From contig NZ_CP061302.1 of the NCBI RefSeq assembly GCF_018687675.1, positions 1,748,192 through 1,812,191 on the forward strand: a stretch of DNA of 64,000 nucleotides. The letters run 5' to 3'. This stretch comes from Polynucleobacter sp. MG-Unter2-18 (GTDB lineage Bacteria; Pseudomonadota; Gammaproteobacteria; Burkholderiales; Burkholderiaceae). A program made the position numbers and the translations under genes. Below the pieces are notes generated by a model. The model had not been told where the DNA came from, did no database searches, and saw only the letters and a list, made by a program, of their open reading frames with translations. Below are positions 1 through 9,522 of the stretch, in pieces (positions within the stretch are counted from its first letter, which is position 1; the number at the start of each line of letters is the position of its first letter).

Positions 1-780
1 GTTCTGCCCAATAGTTTGAAGTCTGCCCTTATTCCTTGGCTTGCCAATATTCCATTTCGAATTGGCTATCGTGGTGAAATGCGCTTTGGGCTGATAAATC
101 TTACTTTAGATAATCCGAGCAAAGTGAATCGTCCGCCGATGGTAAATCACTACCTTGCACTTGCTAACTCACTAGAGCACTCACAAGAGATTGATACCAA
201 CAAACCTGTAGATCCTAAGCTCAATATCTCACCTGTAGCCAAAGAATCAATCAGCGCCAAATTACAAGCTGCAGTCATCAATGAAAATTTAATTTATGTA
301 CTTTGCCCAGGCGCTGAGTACGGCGCAACAAAACGCTGGCCTACCGATCACTTCGCCTCTCTTGCTCAGCAGTTAATTGCTAATCAACCAGATGCTCATA
401 TGATTCTTTTGGGCAGTAAGGGCGATTACGCTTTGGGTGAGCACATTAAGGCTGAAGTAAATAATGACTCGCGAATACACAACTGGTGTGGCAAAACTTC
501 ATTAGACGAAGCAATTGCACTCATTGGGGTAAGCAAGATGCTAGTCAGTAATGACTCAGGCTTAATGCATATTGGTGCCGCATTAAAAGTTTCGCAAGTT
601 GCCATTTTTGGCTCAAGTGATCCACGTCACACTCCACCACTATCCGAAAAAGCTAAAGTGCTTTGGCTCAATCTACCTTGCAGCCCCTGCCATAAAAGAG
701 AGTGTCCATTAGGTCACCTTAAATGCTTGAAAGATATTTTGCCCATCACCGTATTAGGCGCTATTCAAACATCCCATTAA
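1..780 (+). CDS. waaF: Lipopolysaccharide heptosyltransferase II, 3' part
   Basis: Glycosyltransferase family 9 enzyme that adds the second L-glycero-D-manno-heptose to the LPS inner core at the cytoplasmic face of the inner membrane. The frame is open to the left edge, and the first codons read VLPNSLKSALIPW, so the 5' end lies outside; about 85 residues are missing compared with roughly 348 in E. coli WaaF. The second Rossmann domain is visible, with the nucleotide-sugar region LCPGAEYGATKRWP and the family signature VSNDSGLMHIGAAL followed by FGSSDPRHTPP. The GmhB phosphatase of the same heptose pathway is also in the window. The II rather than I assignment rests on general resemblance. 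Confidence 0.88.
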   Translation, partial: VLPNSLKSALIPWLANIPFRIGYRGEMRFGLINLTLDNPSKVNRPPMVNHYLALANSLEHSQEIDTNKPVDPKLNISPVAKESISAKLQAAVINENLIYVLCPGAEYGATKRWPTDHFASLAQQLIANQPDAHMILLGSKGDYALGEHIKAEVNNDSRIHNWCGKTSLDEAIALIGVSKMLVSNDSGLMHIGAALKVSQVAIFGSSDPRHTPPLSEKAKVLWLNLPCSPCHKRECPLGHLKCLKDILPITVLGAIQTSH

Positions 781-813
781 TTTTTAGCGCAAAACATCAC
801 CAGAAAGTAAGCC

Positions 814-1248
814 ATGTCAAAACTAGCCAGACTTTTTCACAATGCCGATGAAGTAGTGGATGCTTGGCGTGAGGCCTTAAAAAATCGTGATGTTAAAGGG
901 GCTTTGGCAATCTGGCTAGATGATGATTCGATTACTTGCGTCCTTCCAGAAGGCCAGCGCCTCAGTGGTCATGCAGAAATTCGGGATGGTCTGGAGCGTC
1001 TCTTAGCTAAGCAAGCTCTTTTTTTGGAGCCGATTGCCTGCATTAGTCATTCTGTTTTAGGGGCAGCGGTCTACGACACTACTGAGGCTGTCCACATCCG
1101 ACCCGATCAGATTGAAGCAGCATTCTTTCTCAATATCACCTTGGTACTTCTACAAGATAGTCAAGGCTGGCGGATTGCACATCTTCATGCTAGCCACTCC
1201 ACCGAGAATACGTTTGATGCGCCCTCAACTCCACATGGACTGCATTAA
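814..1248 (+). CDS. SnoaL/NTF2-like small protein
   Basis: A 144-residue cytoplasmic protein with no signal peptide or membrane segment. The pattern of an N-terminal helix (DEVVDAWREALKNRDVKGALAIW), a DDDSITCVLPEGQRLSGHAEIRDGLERLL stretch and a C-terminal strand ending WRIAHLHASHS is typical of the NTF2-like alpha+beta cone fold (SnoaL/DUF4440 type). This fold houses ketosteroid isomerase-like enzymes and many uncharacterised proteins, so no reaction can be assigned. It lies 33 bp after waaF and 28 bp before the next gene, and may be cotranscribed with both. Confidence 0.7.
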   Translation: MSKLARLFHNADEVVDAWREALKNRDVKGALAIWLDDDSITCVLPEGQRLSGHAEIRDGLERLLAKQALFLEPIACISHSVLGAAVYDTTEAVHIRPDQIEAAFFLNITLVLLQDSQGWRIAHLHASHSTENTFDAPSTPHGLH

Positions 1249-1276
1249 ATAGTAATGTCATGTAGATTGACGCCTC

Positions 1277-1891
1277 ATGGATGAGCAGGTTCTTCGGTCA
1301 CTAATCAAGTGGCCAAATGTTCCGCACTGCTTTGGCTGGCTAGCTCTGGATCGTCGTGGTCAATGGCGCATGCGTGATGAATTTGTCCAGGCCAATCAAC
1401 TTCCCGGGAACGTGATTCACCATACAACCCTCAATGAATTTATCTCTAGAAATTATGCGCATGACTCTTTGGGTAGATTTTTTTTCCAGAATGGTCCTCA
1501 ACGAGTTTTTGTTACGCTAGATGCCACACCATTCATTGCTAGAATCTTTCCGAGCGAAAGTGGTTCACAACTATTAACCCAGTGCGGTACAGAGATAAAA
1601 CCGCAGGGTGCCCTGAGTGATGAAAAAGGGAGTATCTACATTACTGGATTATTTCAACAATCACTCTCCGATCAAATCAATGGGGAGGTGTTTACTAAAG
1701 CAGAATCTCTATCCGTCGCGCTATTACACGATCATGATTTAGATCTATTCTCAGATCAGTCGAAATTGATGGAGGATGCCTGCAGCTTTAGAGGGTCTTG
1801 GCAATGGAAAGGCAATCAGCTGCCCATTGAACCCATTCACTCTTCTGAATTAGCGAATCGCTTTAATTTCATTAAAGCACCAAGTAATTAA
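1277..1891 (+). CDS. Conserved betaproteobacterial protein of unknown function (DUF294x type)
   Basis: A 204-residue soluble protein. The N-terminus (WPNVPHCFGWLALDRRGQWRMRDE) and the segment FFFQNGPQRVFVTLDATPFIARI look like a conserved Burkholderiales family. I recall a Pfam DUF2944-type entry but could not verify the number. The first half suggests a small beta-rich domain; the second half is acidic and less regular. The gene overlaps nothing, but its stop codon directly abuts the stop of the convergent M48 protease gene with no spacer. No function is proposed. Confidence 0.65.
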   Translation: MDEQVLRSLIKWPNVPHCFGWLALDRRGQWRMRDEFVQANQLPGNVIHHTTLNEFISRNYAHDSLGRFFFQNGPQRVFVTLDATPFIARIFPSESGSQLLTQCGTEIKPQGALSDEKGSIYITGLFQQSLSDQINGEVFTKAESLSVALLHDHDLDLFSDQSKLMEDACSFRGSWQWKGNQLPIEPIHSSELANRFNFIKAPSN

Positions 1892-3610
1892 TTAGCTCGG
1901 CATGTTTTTGCCTAGCTCCTTCAATTCGTCTTGATATTCCTTTTGCATTTCCCGAAGGCGTGCATCAATACTAGAGGCCTGATAAAAATCTGCGCCGCTA
2001 GAGGATCTAGCAATCTTGAGTTGCTCAATGGCTGAAGGCCATGCACCTTCAAGCGCATACTTTTCTCCCAGGGCGTAATGGCGCATTGGCACATTTTTAG
2101 CCTGGTCATAAGCATTAGAAAGCATGCTCCACCAAACCACCTCATTGGGTTGTAATCTAGTACGCGCCTTTAACCAAGTAATGGCGTCATTGGTGCGCCC
2201 TAGTTTTAGATACGCATTCATCATCGCCGCTCCAGCAGCATAGGATTGCGGGAAAGCTTTTAATGTAGCTTGAGCGATTTGCAAAGCCTCATCACCTTTT
2301 CCCCTGGCCAATGCCAACTCGGAAGTAGTAATGTCTAAAGACAGACTTTGTCGCAGTATGGGTGATCCTGGCGCACTCACGCTATTTGCCAGGTTACGTG
2401 CTTGTTGTAGATAGCCTGTAGCCTGATCAAACTTACCTTGTTTTAGGGCGACAAGTGAAAGCCCATAAAAACCTTCCATTTGTTTGCCAGGGGCTGACTG
2501 TTTACTTAAGCTTTCAAAGATATTTTTTAAGTCATACATCTGACTAGAACTTCCAGATTGCTCCATACGGGCACGTGCTTTGATGAAATAAAACTCTACT
2601 GCTGTGGGCACATTTCTGTTGGCGATATTGCGAGCACGATCTTGCATATCCGCAATACGGTCCGTGGTTAATGGATGGGTGCGCACATAAGACGGCACTC
2701 CACTATCCATAATCCCTGTCGCCTTTTGTAGGCGTTGGAAAAAGCCTGGAGCACCATTAACGTCATAGCCACTCTCCGCCAGAATCTGAAAGCCAATACG
2801 ATCAGCCTCGCGCTCGGCATCTCTTGAGTAGGAGAGTTGATTATTCACTGCTACCGCTTGACCTCCCTGCATCAAACCAGAAGCAGCGCCAGGATTACGT
2901 GATGCAGCTAAGGCACCTAACAATATGCCAGCGAGGGCAATCATGGTGTTGGTAGTTTGTTTATCCATCTGACGAGCCAAGTGGCGCTGTAAAACGTGAC
3001 CGGTCTCATGACCCATAACAGAAGCTACTTCCGAATCTGTTTCAGCACTAACCAGCAATCCCGTATGAAAACCAATAAATCCACCGGGTAATGCAAATGC
3101 ATTAATACTGCTATCTTTAACGGCGAATACCTCAAAGTTATAGGCGCCGCTACCCTGCTCATTAGCGCCGCCCAATTGCAGACGTTTTGCAGCCTGCAAT
3201 AAGCGTCGCTCCATTTGATTTAAATAGTCATAGATGGGCAAATCATTTGAATAATCCGGATCCGGGCGAATCTGGCGCATGATCATTTCGCCATACTTTT
3301 TCTCATCCATACGACTCAAGCTATCGCCACCAGGATCCCCCATATCTGGGAGAACAAAACTGGGTTGGCTTGGAGGTGCATTGCGTGACGGCAGATTTGA
3401 GGAGCGAGCATCAGGTAACTGAACCGCTCTACCCAAATTTTGCAAGGCAGCAGACTCACCTTGCACTGATACATCACCCGCTACAGAGGAAGGCGCAGGT
3501 CCAGCTGCATAGACGAAACCAGCACTTGGCCAAGCTAGGCTCAGGATGAGCTGACTAGCCAAAATTCGCTTAAATAGCGATGATCTTTGTGATGTCTTTA
3601 TGACTTGCAT
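1892..3610 (-). CDS. Periplasmic M48 metalloprotease with TPR repeats (BepA/YfgC-like)
   Basis: A zinc protease predicted to act in the periplasm on outer-membrane proteins such as stalled LptD or BAM substrates, as E. coli BepA does. The ATG at 3610 is chosen over an in-frame start 51 bp upstream because it places a signal peptide at the N-terminus ([22 protein letters not shown]) and avoids overlap with moaC. The 572-residue protein carries HETGH at about residues 201-205 and the third-ligand region AEREAD near 265-270. It ends in a helical TPR-like region, including [21 protein letters not shown] small hydrophobic segment follows the catalytic helix. The BepA function is inferred from architecture. 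LptD and SurA are encoded elsewhere in the window. Confidence 0.88.
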   Translation of the reverse strand: MQVIKTSQRSSLFKRILASQLILSLAWPSAGFVYAAGPAPSSVAGDVSVQGESAALQNLGRAVQLPDARSSNLPSRNAPPSQPSFVLPDMGDPGGDSLSRMDEKKYGEMIMRQIRPDPDYSNDLPIYDYLNQMERRLLQAAKRLQLGGANEQGSGAYNFEVFAVKDSSINAFALPGGFIGFHTGLLVSAETDSEVASVMGHETGHVLQRHLARQMDKQTTNTMIALAGILLGALAASRNPGAASGLMQGGQAVAVNNQLSYSRDAEREADRIGFQILAESGYDVNGAPGFFQRLQKATGIMDSGVPSYVRTHPLTTDRIADMQDRARNIANRNVPTAVEFYFIKARARMEQSGSSSQMYDLKNIFESLSKQSAPGKQMEGFYGLSLVALKQGKFDQATGYLQQARNLANSVSAPGSPILRQSLSLDITTSELALARGKGDEALQIAQATLKAFPQSYAAGAAMMNAYLKLGRTNDAITWLKARTRLQPNEVVWWSMLSNAYDQAKNVPMRHYALGEKYALEGAWPSAIEQLKIARSSSGADFYQASSIDARLREMQKEYQDELKELGKNMPS

Positions 3611-3633
3611 CCCTATATGGTAAAACTTATCCC

Positions 3634-4107
3634 ATGAACAAACTAACTCATTTTGATGCAAGCGGCCAAGCCCATATGGTCAATGTTGGTGATAAGCCCA
3701 ATACCCATCGGATTGCCGTTGCTACAGGCAAAATCACCATGCTCCCAGAGACTTTTAGCATGATTGAAGCAGGCAGCCATAAAAAAGGAGATGTTTTGGG
3801 CATCGCCCGCATAGCTGGCATTCAGGCATCTAAAAAGACTTCTGATTTGATCCCTCTTTGCCACCCCTTGGCACTAACCCACGTCAGCTTGGAGTTTGCC
3901 CTAAATAAAGATTCTAGTAGCATTACCTGCCAAGTCAGAGCTGAGACCACTGGTCCTACTGGTGTAGAAATGGAAGCTCTCACCGCGGTCCAAGTTGCCC
4001 TTCTCACAATATATGACATGGCCAAAGCAGTTGATAGAGGCATGGTGATGGGTGATGTCCACCTACTAGAGAAAAGTGGTGGCAAGTCTGGAGAGTGGAA
4101 AGCGTAG
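3634..4107 (+). CDS. moaC: Cyclic pyranopterin monophosphate synthase MoaC
   Basis: Catalyses the second step of molybdenum cofactor synthesis, turning 3',8-cyclo-7,8-dihydro-GTP into cyclic pyranopterin monophosphate, in the cytoplasm. At 157 residues it has the normal length. Recognisable stretches are [30 protein letters not shown] and [13 protein letters not shown], which holds the catalytic Asp and Lys. The start is 23 bp from the divergent M48 protease start, so their promoters must overlap. No other moa or moe gene is seen here. Confidence 0.96.
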   Translation: MNKLTHFDASGQAHMVNVGDKPNTHRIAVATGKITMLPETFSMIEAGSHKKGDVLGIARIAGIQASKKTSDLIPLCHPLALTHVSLEFALNKDSSSITCQVRAETTGPTGVEMEALTAVQVALLTIYDMAKAVDRGMVMGDVHLLEKSGGKSGEWKA

Positions 4108-4130
4108 TTAATTAGCCACTTGATATAAAT

Positions 4131-4158
4131 AATTAAGCCACCCTAGGGTGGCTTAATT
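4131..4158. terminator. Bidirectional terminator, perfect 28-bp palindrome
   Basis: The arm AATTAAGCCACCCT at 4131-4144 is followed directly by its exact reverse complement at 4145-4158. It sits between the 3' ends of moaC (plus strand) and the pilin gene (minus strand). Short A/T-rich tracts flank both sides, so it probably ends transcription in both directions. Confidence 0.75.
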
Positions 4159-4181
4159 TCCTATGTACTGTAATAACTATC

Positions 4182-4679
4182 TCACTTCGTAATGCGGCAC
4201 TCTGAAGGAAGTAATTGAGATAGTAGATTGGTTTCACTTGAGCGGCAAGACCATCCACCAGCCCAAGTCGATCCCTCTGGCTTGGATAAATCAATTGCCT
4301 TAGGAACATTGGAATCTGGGTCATTTGTAGGAATGAGATGTAATGTATTTTTATTTTCTGGGGCAACGTTATTCTGAAAGTCGATGGCAATAGCACCAGA
4401 TGGTGTGATTTCAATTAACTTCACACTGCGAGTTGGCACAAAAGTAAACGAGCCCTGTGTTGCATCATCCATTGGTACAGTACCTCTACTCGCAAAAGCT
4501 TCGGTCACAGCAAGCTTTGCACTTGAAGAGAGATTCATGCCCTCTACGATGCGGCTGCGAGCAATGTAATCTTGATATTGAGGAACGGCTACTGCCACCA
4601 GAATACCGATGATGGCAACTACCACCATCACCTCAATCAAGGTAAATCCGGACTCTTGTTGCTGATCTTGTGTAGACAT
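4182..4679 (-). CDS. pilA: Type IV pilin (PilA/PilE-like prepilin)
   Basis: Structural subunit of a type IVa pilus, used for adhesion, twitching or DNA uptake. It has the prepilin peptidase site [33 protein letters not shown] with Glu at position 5 of the mature protein, followed by an N-terminal hydrophobic helix. The C-terminus holds a Cys pair (GGWSCRSS ... LPSECRITK) that would form the disulfide loop of a major pilin. The ATG at 4679 is 9 nt from the AGGAG at 4689-4693; another ATG at 4685 leaves only 3 nt. No other pil genes are adjacent. Calling it the major pilin rather than a minor one is inference. Confidence 0.87.
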   Translation of the reverse strand: MSTQDQQQESGFTLIEVMVVVAIIGILVAVAVPQYQDYIARSRIVEGMNLSSSAKLAVTEAFASRGTVPMDDATQGSFTFVPTRSVKLIEITPSGAIAIDFQNNVAPENKNTLHLIPTNDPDSNVPKAIDLSKPEGSTWAGGWSCRSSETNLLSQLLPSECRITK

Positions 4680-4752
4680 ATTCATTAGCTCCTGAGGGTT
4701 AAACTCCTCATCATCCAGTCTATACCCAACGCATTCAAGATGTCCAAATATA

Positions 4753-4783
4753 AGAAAAGCCGGCTTTCAAGGCCGGCTTTTCT
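4753..4783 (-). terminator. Intrinsic terminator of the terC gene
   Basis: The arms AGAAAAGCCGGC (4753-4764) and GCCGGCTTTTCT (4772-4783) pair perfectly around a 7-nt loop, 22 bp after the stop of the TerC-family gene. Read on the minus strand the stem ends in TTTTCT. It also isolates the downstream pilin gene from read-through. Confidence 0.85.
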
Positions 4784-4804
4784 GATTAACGCGAAAGAAA
4801 ATAA

Positions 4805-5503
4805 TTACGCTTTTTTGCCGCTCCGCTTCACAAGCTCACCAAGAGCCATGACGCCAATAGCACCAACAGCACCTGCGACCAAGCTATAGGCCTCAACTCC
4901 AGCGCCAAAATACTTGATCACGCCTGGATCGGAAAGCATCATACCGCCAGCAATCCAGCCTAGTAAGCCAGCACCAGCCGTAACGATGATTGGAAAACGA
5001 TCGATTAGATACAAAACGATGCGGCTACCACCAATGATGAGCGGTACAGAAACTAATAAACCAAAAACGATATAGCCAAGCTGATGAGCTTGATCGTCAA
5101 CTTGACCGGCAGCACCAGCAATTGCTATAACGTTATCAAGACTCATGACGATATCTGCAATGATGATGGTCTTGATGGCTGCAAATAACTTATCAGGCGC
5201 CTGAAGATCATGACCCTCTTCACCACCTGTATCGACCATCAACTTGTAACCAATCCACAGCAGTGCAATAGCGCCAACAAACTTCAAGAAAGGAATTTGC
5301 AGCAAAGTGACTGCGAAGGCAACCAGCACAATACGCAAAATAATTGCGCCTGCTGTTCCCCACAAGATCCCTTTACGACGCTGATTTGGGTGTAAATTTC
5401 TGCAAGCTAAAGCAATGACTACTGCGTTGTCACCGCCCAATAGAATATCGATCAAGATGATCTGCGCAACGACAGACCAATCTAGCATTGTTAAAAACTC
5501 CAT
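4805..5503 (-). CDS. TerC-family integral membrane protein
   Basis: A 232-residue inner-membrane protein with about seven hydrophobic segments. It contains both Asp-bearing motifs of the TerC family: LIDILLGGDNAVVIALACR near the N-terminus and IADIVMSLDNVIAIAGAAG in the middle. The family (YjbE/YkoY/Alx/TerC) includes manganese exporters and metal loaders for exported enzymes; a manganese role is likely but not shown. Many relatives are preceded by a yybP-ykoY manganese riboswitch, but only about 80 bp separate this gene from sucD and no such structure is visible. It is monocistronic between two terminators. Confidence 0.88.
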   Translation of the reverse strand: MEFLTMLDWSVVAQIILIDILLGGDNAVVIALACRNLHPNQRRKGILWGTAGAIILRIVLVAFAVTLLQIPFLKFVGAIALLWIGYKLMVDTGGEEGHDLQAPDKLFAAIKTIIIADIVMSLDNVIAIAGAAGQVDDQAHQLGYIVFGLLVSVPLIIGGSRIVLYLIDRFPIIVTAGAGLLGWIAGGMMLSDPGVIKYFGAGVEAYSLVAGAVGAIGVMALGELVKRSGKKA

Positions 5504-5546
5504 GTCATCCTCTTATATTTTTATGTTTTAACCACAGGTACTACGA

Positions 5547-5572
5547 AAAAGGATGCGAATTAGCATCCTTTT
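5547..5572 (-). terminator. Intrinsic terminator of sucCD
   Basis: The inverted repeat AAAAGGATGC (5547-5556) / GCATCCTTTT (5563-5572) surrounds a 6-nt loop. On the minus strand it is followed by a T-tract, 13 bp after the sucD stop codon. Confidence 0.85.
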
Positions 5573-5584
5573 CCTTGAACGCAA

Positions 5585-6478
5585 TTACAACATGGCTTTA
5601 AGTAATGCTGCCATTTCTGATGGATTTCTTGTTACTTTAAAGCCACATTCTTCCATCACAGAAAGCTTTGCATCAGCCGTATCTGCACCACCAGAAATCA
5701 ATGCGCCTGCATGGCCCATACGTTTTCCAGGGGGCGCTGTTACACCAGCGATAAAGCCAACAATCGGCTTCTTCATGTTGGCCTTACACCAGCGGGCTGC
5801 TTCAGCTTCATCTGGACCACCGATTTCGCCGATCATGATAACTGCATCTGTATCTGGATCTTCGTTGAACATGCGCATTACATCAATATGCTTTAAGCCA
5901 TTGATTGGGTCGCCACCAATACCTACTGCAGTGGACTGGCCTAAACCGATCGATGTCAATTGACCAACTGCCTCATACGTCAACGTACCTGAACGGCTTA
6001 CTACACCAATGCGGCCTTTCTTGTGAATATGGCCAGGCATGATACCGATCTTGATTTCATCTGGAGTAATGATGCCAGGACAATTCGGGCCAAGTAATAA
6101 AGTCTTCTTACCACCGGCAGCTTCTTTTGCATGCATCTTATTACGCACTTCTAGCATGTCTTTGACTGGGATGCCTTCAGTGATACAAATCACAAAATCA
6201 AGGTCAGCTTCAACAGCCTCCCAAATTGCTGCGGCTGCGCCAGGAGGCGGGACATAAATTACAGAAGTAGTGGCACCAGTTTGCTGGGCAGCCTCTTTTA
6301 CTGTTCCATAAATTGGAATATTGAAAATAGACTCGCCTGCTTTTTTAGGATTAACGCCAGCAACAAAACAGTTTTTACCGTTTGCGTATTCCTGGCACTT
6401 CTCCGTATGGAATTGGCCAGTCTTACCAGTAATACCTTGGGTAATTACTTTAGTATTTTTATTTACCAAAATAGACAT
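5585..6478 (-). CDS. sucD: Succinyl-CoA ligase, alpha subunit
   Basis: Subunit of the TCA-cycle enzyme that converts succinyl-CoA to succinate with ATP or GTP formation. At 297 residues it has the usual length. The N-terminal CoA-binding Rossmann domain shows GITGKTGQFHTEKCQEY. The phosphorylated His is in KRMGHAGALISGG (about His256), after the GPNCPGIITPDEIKIGIMPG region. It starts 14 bp after the sucC stop, so the two form a classic sucCD operon, here without the upstream 2-oxoglutarate dehydrogenase genes. Confidence 0.97.
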   Translation of the reverse strand: MSILVNKNTKVITQGITGKTGQFHTEKCQEYANGKNCFVAGVNPKKAGESIFNIPIYGTVKEAAQQTGATTSVIYVPPPGAAAAIWEAVEADLDFVICITEGIPVKDMLEVRNKMHAKEAAGGKKTLLLGPNCPGIITPDEIKIGIMPGHIHKKGRIGVVSRSGTLTYEAVGQLTSIGLGQSTAVGIGGDPINGLKHIDVMRMFNEDPDTDAVIMIGEIGGPDEAEAARWCKANMKKPIVGFIAGVTAPPGKRMGHAGALISGGADTADAKLSVMEECGFKVTRNPSEMAALLKAML

Positions 6479-6492
6479 ATTAATTTCCTTGA

Positions 6493-7662
6493 TTATTTGT
6501 TTTTCGCAACAGCAGCAACTACCTTAGTAGCAGCCTCTGCCATTGAATCGGCGCTAATGATTGGTAAACCAGAGTCTGCAAGAATCTTCTTACCTAGCTC
6601 CTCATTAGTACCCTTCATGCGCACGACCAAAGGTACAGTCAAGTTCACAGCCTTACATGCCGTAACCACGCCATCAGCAATCACGTCGCAACGCATGATG
6701 CCACCGAAAATATTTACCAAAATTGCTTCAACGCTCTTGTTCTTGAGCATGATCTTGAAAGCTTCTGTTACTTTCTCTGCAGTTGCGCCACCACCAACGT
6801 CCAGGAAGTTTGCTGGCTCGCCGCCAAACAACTTGATGGTATCCATCGTAGCCATTGCTAAACCAGCACCATTCACCAAGCAACCAATGTTGCCGTCAAG
6901 TGAAATGTAGGCTAAGTCAAACTTAGAAGCTTCGATCTCAGCTGCATCTTCTTCGTCAATATCGCGATAAGCTACGATTTCTGGATGACGATACAAAGCA
7001 TTTGGATCAAAATTAAATTTGGCATCAAGGGCCTTGATCTTGCCATTGCCTTCAAGAATCAATGGATTAATCTCCACTAATGAAGCATCTGTTTCCCAAT
7101 AGGTTTTGTACAAGTTTTTAAACACGTCGCTTGCCATTGGAATAGAGGCATCTGGAACGCCAATGCCTTTCGCAATGATCTGGCAGTCTGCATCAGTCAA
7201 ACCAATCAATGGATCAACAAACACTTTAATAATTTTTTCTGGATGAGATTCTGCAACCTCTTCAATATCCATGCCACCTTCACTTGAAGCCATGATGACA
7301 TTCTTCTGTGTGCCGCGGTCAGTAACGATACTGAAGTAATACTCTTTTTTGATGTCAGCGCCATCTTCAATTAAGAGACGATTTACTTTTTGACCTTCTG
7401 GGCCTGTTTGATGGGTTTTCAACTGCATACCCAAAATTTCAGAAGCGTATTTTTTCACTTCGTCCATACTGCGAGCTAATTTGACACCGCCGCCTTTACC
7501 GCGACCACCTGCATGAATTTGCGCCTTAACAACCCATACTGGGCCGCCTAGCTTTTCGGCAGCTTTAATTGCCTCATCAACACTAAATGCTGGGATGCCG
7601 TTTGGAACAGGCACATTAAATTGGCGTAGTAGTTCTTTGCCTTGGTACTCGTGAATTTTCAT
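6493..7662 (-). CDS. sucC: Succinyl-CoA ligase, beta subunit
   Basis: The nucleotide-binding ATP-grasp subunit and partner of SucD. The ATG at 7662 gives the canonical N-terminus [15 protein letters not shown] and has GGGAG 7 nt upstream; an in-frame start 36 bp further up would add residues not typical of the family. The 389 residues include [14 protein letters not shown], the Mg/ATP site around [21 protein letters not shown], and the C-terminal ligase/CoA-type domain with [15 protein letters not shown]. First gene of the sucCD operon. Confidence 0.97.
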   Translation of the reverse strand: MKIHEYQGKELLRQFNVPVPNGIPAFSVDEAIKAAEKLGGPVWVVKAQIHAGGRGKGGGVKLARSMDEVKKYASEILGMQLKTHQTGPEGQKVNRLLIEDGADIKKEYYFSIVTDRGTQKNVIMASSEGGMDIEEVAESHPEKIIKVFVDPLIGLTDADCQIIAKGIGVPDASIPMASDVFKNLYKTYWETDASLVEINPLILEGNGKIKALDAKFNFDPNALYRHPEIVAYRDIDEEDAAEIEASKFDLAYISLDGNIGCLVNGAGLAMATMDTIKLFGGEPANFLDVGGGATAEKVTEAFKIMLKNKSVEAILVNIFGGIMRCDVIADGVVTACKAVNLTVPLVVRMKGTNEELGKKILADSGLPIISADSMAEAATKVVAAVAKNK

Positions 7663-7821
7663 TATTACTCCCGAAACGGTATCTTTTTTAGCAAGCAATG
7701 CGAATTAGTAAAACCGAATTAACCTTGTCTACCTATTTAAGCAAATGGTAGGGGTTTAGCCGACTTCGTAAGTCTATCATGCTGCAATGCGGCAACATGG
7801 TCTATCTGCTCCGTAATTGCC

Positions 7822-8358
7822 CTAGTCTGGACGCCCAGCCACCACCTTAGAGACTACGGATGAGCTAAAGCCCTTAGATGCCAGAAAACGATACTGGCGA
7901 GCACGTTCCTTTTGTTCGCTGGCTAGTGCACCAAACTTACGCAGCCACAATTCGTGAGCGCGCTGGTATTCAGTCTCTTTTAAGGTCTTTAAAAGCGCTA
8001 CAGTCTTTGAGCTATCCACTCCTGCCTGTGTGAGCTCATCTTGTATTTTTCTAGTGCCAAAGCGCTCGCTACGACGTCTGACAAGAGCCTCTGCAAAGCG
8101 CTCATCAGAAAGCCATCCCCGCGCCTCGAAATCATCTAAGACGGCCTCAATCTGAGCAGTCAAGTAGACAGTTGTGGCAATCTCCTCAGAATCCTCCCCG
8201 ACAGACTTAAGCTTCAACATTCTTGCTACTGACTCTTCAAGCTTTGCTGCAAGACCCTTGCGGCTGTACTCCCGCATAGATAAAAGGCGCAAAGCCCGAG
8301 CTTTGAGACTCGGGCTTTGTTTTTTCTTTTTTTGAACGGTGCTACCTAGTTCTGACAT
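7822..8358 (-). CDS. recX: RecA regulator RecX
   Basis: A 178-residue protein of all-helical RecX repeats that binds RecA filaments and limits their growth. Recognisable segments are LKARALRLLSMREYSRKGLAAKL, DDFEARGWLSDERFAEALVRRRSERFGTRKIQDEL and the C-terminal FLASKGFSSSVVSKVV. It starts 7 bp after the recA stop, so it is cotranscribed from the SOS-controlled recA promoter. An insert of about 15 residues (SVARMLKLKSVGEDSEEIA) follows the first repeat. The 5' coding region contains a strong hairpin at 8290-8319, annotated separately. Confidence 0.93.
   Translation of the reverse strand: MSELGSTVQKKKKQSPSLKARALRLLSMREYSRKGLAAKLEESVARMLKLKSVGEDSEEIATTVYLTAQIEAVLDDFEARGWLSDERFAEALVRRRSERFGTRKIQDELTQAGVDSSKTVALLKTLKETEYQRAHELWLRKFGALASEQKERARQYRFLASKGFSSSVVSKVVAGRPD
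8290..8319 (-). promoter_or_regulatory. Strong hairpin in the 5' coding region of recX
   Basis: CAAAGCCCGAG (8290-8300) and CTCGGGCTTTG (8309-8319) pair perfectly over 11 bp around an 8-nt loop in the recA-recX mRNA, about 40 nt after the recX start. The codons belong to the conserved RecX N-terminal helix. On the plus strand the stem is followed by TTTTTTCTTTTTTT, on the minus strand only by GCGCCTTTT. It could attenuate read-through or translation of recX, as a terminator between the two genes does in E. coli. The function is inferred. Confidence 0.5.
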
Positions 8359-8365
8359 CGAAGAA

Positions 8366-9454
8366 TTACGCTTCCTCTTCTTCGCTCAGAACGTCGCTAA
8401 CTATCGCTGTGCCAGTCTTTACTCCCAATTTCGCACGAATCTTGGCCTCAATATCCTGGGCAATGGCTGGATTCTCTTTCAAGAACTCACGCACATTGTC
8501 TTTTCCCTGACCAATGCGATCACCGTTATAGGCATACCAAGAGCCTGATTTTTCAACGATATCAGCCTCAACACCCATATCGATAATTTCACCTTCTCGA
8601 GAAATTCCAGCGCCGTACATGATGTCAAAGATTGCCTCGCGGAATGGCGGAGATACCTTGTTCTTGACCACTTTCACGCGGGTCTCGTTACCAACAACTT
8701 CATCGCCCTTCTTGATGCTGCCGATACGACGAATATCTAAACGCATAGAGGCGTAGAACTTCAGTGCATTACCGCCAGTAGTAGTTTCAGGTGAACCAAA
8801 CATCACGCCAATCTTCATACGGATTTGGTTAATGAAGATAACGGTTGTATTGGTACGCTTGATTGCACCAGTCAATTTACGCAAAGCTTGACTCATCAGA
8901 CGAGCCTGGAGGCCAGGCAATGAATCACCCATATCGCCCTCGATCTCCGCCCTTGGAACTAAAGCCGCTACAGAGTCAATTACGATTAAATCGATAGAGC
9001 CTGAACGCACCAAAGCGTCTGCAATTTCTAATGCTTGCTCGCCAGTATCTGGCTGTGAGATCAACAGGTTGTTCACATCCACACCTAAACGCGAAGCGTA
9101 CTGAACATCTAAAGCATGCTCCGCATCAATGAAGGCACAAGTTCCGCCAATCTTTTGCATTTCTGCAATCGCATGCAAAGTCAGCGTGGTCTTGCCTGAA
9201 GATTCTGGACCATAAATCTCGATCACTCGGCCACGTGCTAGGCCCCCAACTCCCAGGGCAATATCCAATCCCAAAGAGCCACTCGACACTACTTGAATAT
9301 CTTGATGTATTTCTGCATCGCCCAATCTCATGATTGAGCCCTTACCAAATTGCTTCTCAATTTGCGCTAAGGCCGCAGTAAGCGCCTTTTGCTTGTCTCC
9401 ACTCATACCGTCAAATTCGGATGAGGCTGATTTTCTTTTATCGTCTAAGGCCAT
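8366..9454 (-). CDS. recA: Recombinase RecA
   Basis: ATP-dependent strand-exchange protein and co-protease for LexA cleavage. The ATG at 9454 ([11 protein letters not shown]) has GGGAG just upstream; an in-frame start 63 bp further up would add a low-complexity Lys/Asn/Ser leader and is rejected. The 362-residue protein has Walker [10 protein letters not shown] at about 82-90, the Walker B region [18 protein letters not shown], and the L1 and L2 loops around [19 protein letters not shown] and [20 protein letters not shown]. The tail is acidic (LSEEEEA), as expected. It lies behind a LexA box and is followed by recX. Confidence 0.98.
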   Translation of the reverse strand: MALDDKRKSASSEFDGMSGDKQKALTAALAQIEKQFGKGSIMRLGDAEIHQDIQVVSSGSLGLDIALGVGGLARGRVIEIYGPESSGKTTLTLHAIAEMQKIGGTCAFIDAEHALDVQYASRLGVDVNNLLISQPDTGEQALEIADALVRSGSIDLIVIDSVAALVPRAEIEGDMGDSLPGLQARLMSQALRKLTGAIKRTNTTVIFINQIRMKIGVMFGSPETTTGGNALKFYASMRLDIRRIGSIKKGDEVVGNETRVKVVKNKVSPPFREAIFDIMYGAGISREGEIIDMGVEADIVEKSGSWYAYNGDRIGQGKDNVREFLKENPAIAQDIEAKIRAKLGVKTGTAIVSDVLSEEEEA

Positions 9455-9522
9455 ATACGCTCCCTTTTCGCTATTTGTTGGGCTATTTTTTGAATTTTTT
9501 GAGTTTTTCGTTAACATTAAGT

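Noticed and set aside
3643..3864. Minus-strand open frames across moaC
   Set aside because: They are shadows of a clear family gene on the other strand.
5504..5584. Manganese riboswitch (yybP-ykoY) before the TerC gene
   Set aside because: Only about 80 bp separate it from sucD, most of it is the sucCD terminator, and no riboswitch core is visible.
8290..8333. Plus-strand intrinsic terminator (stem plus TTTTTTCTTTTTTT) inside recX
   Set aside because: No plus-strand gene lies upstream that it could end; listed as a hairpin of the recA-recX mRNA instead.
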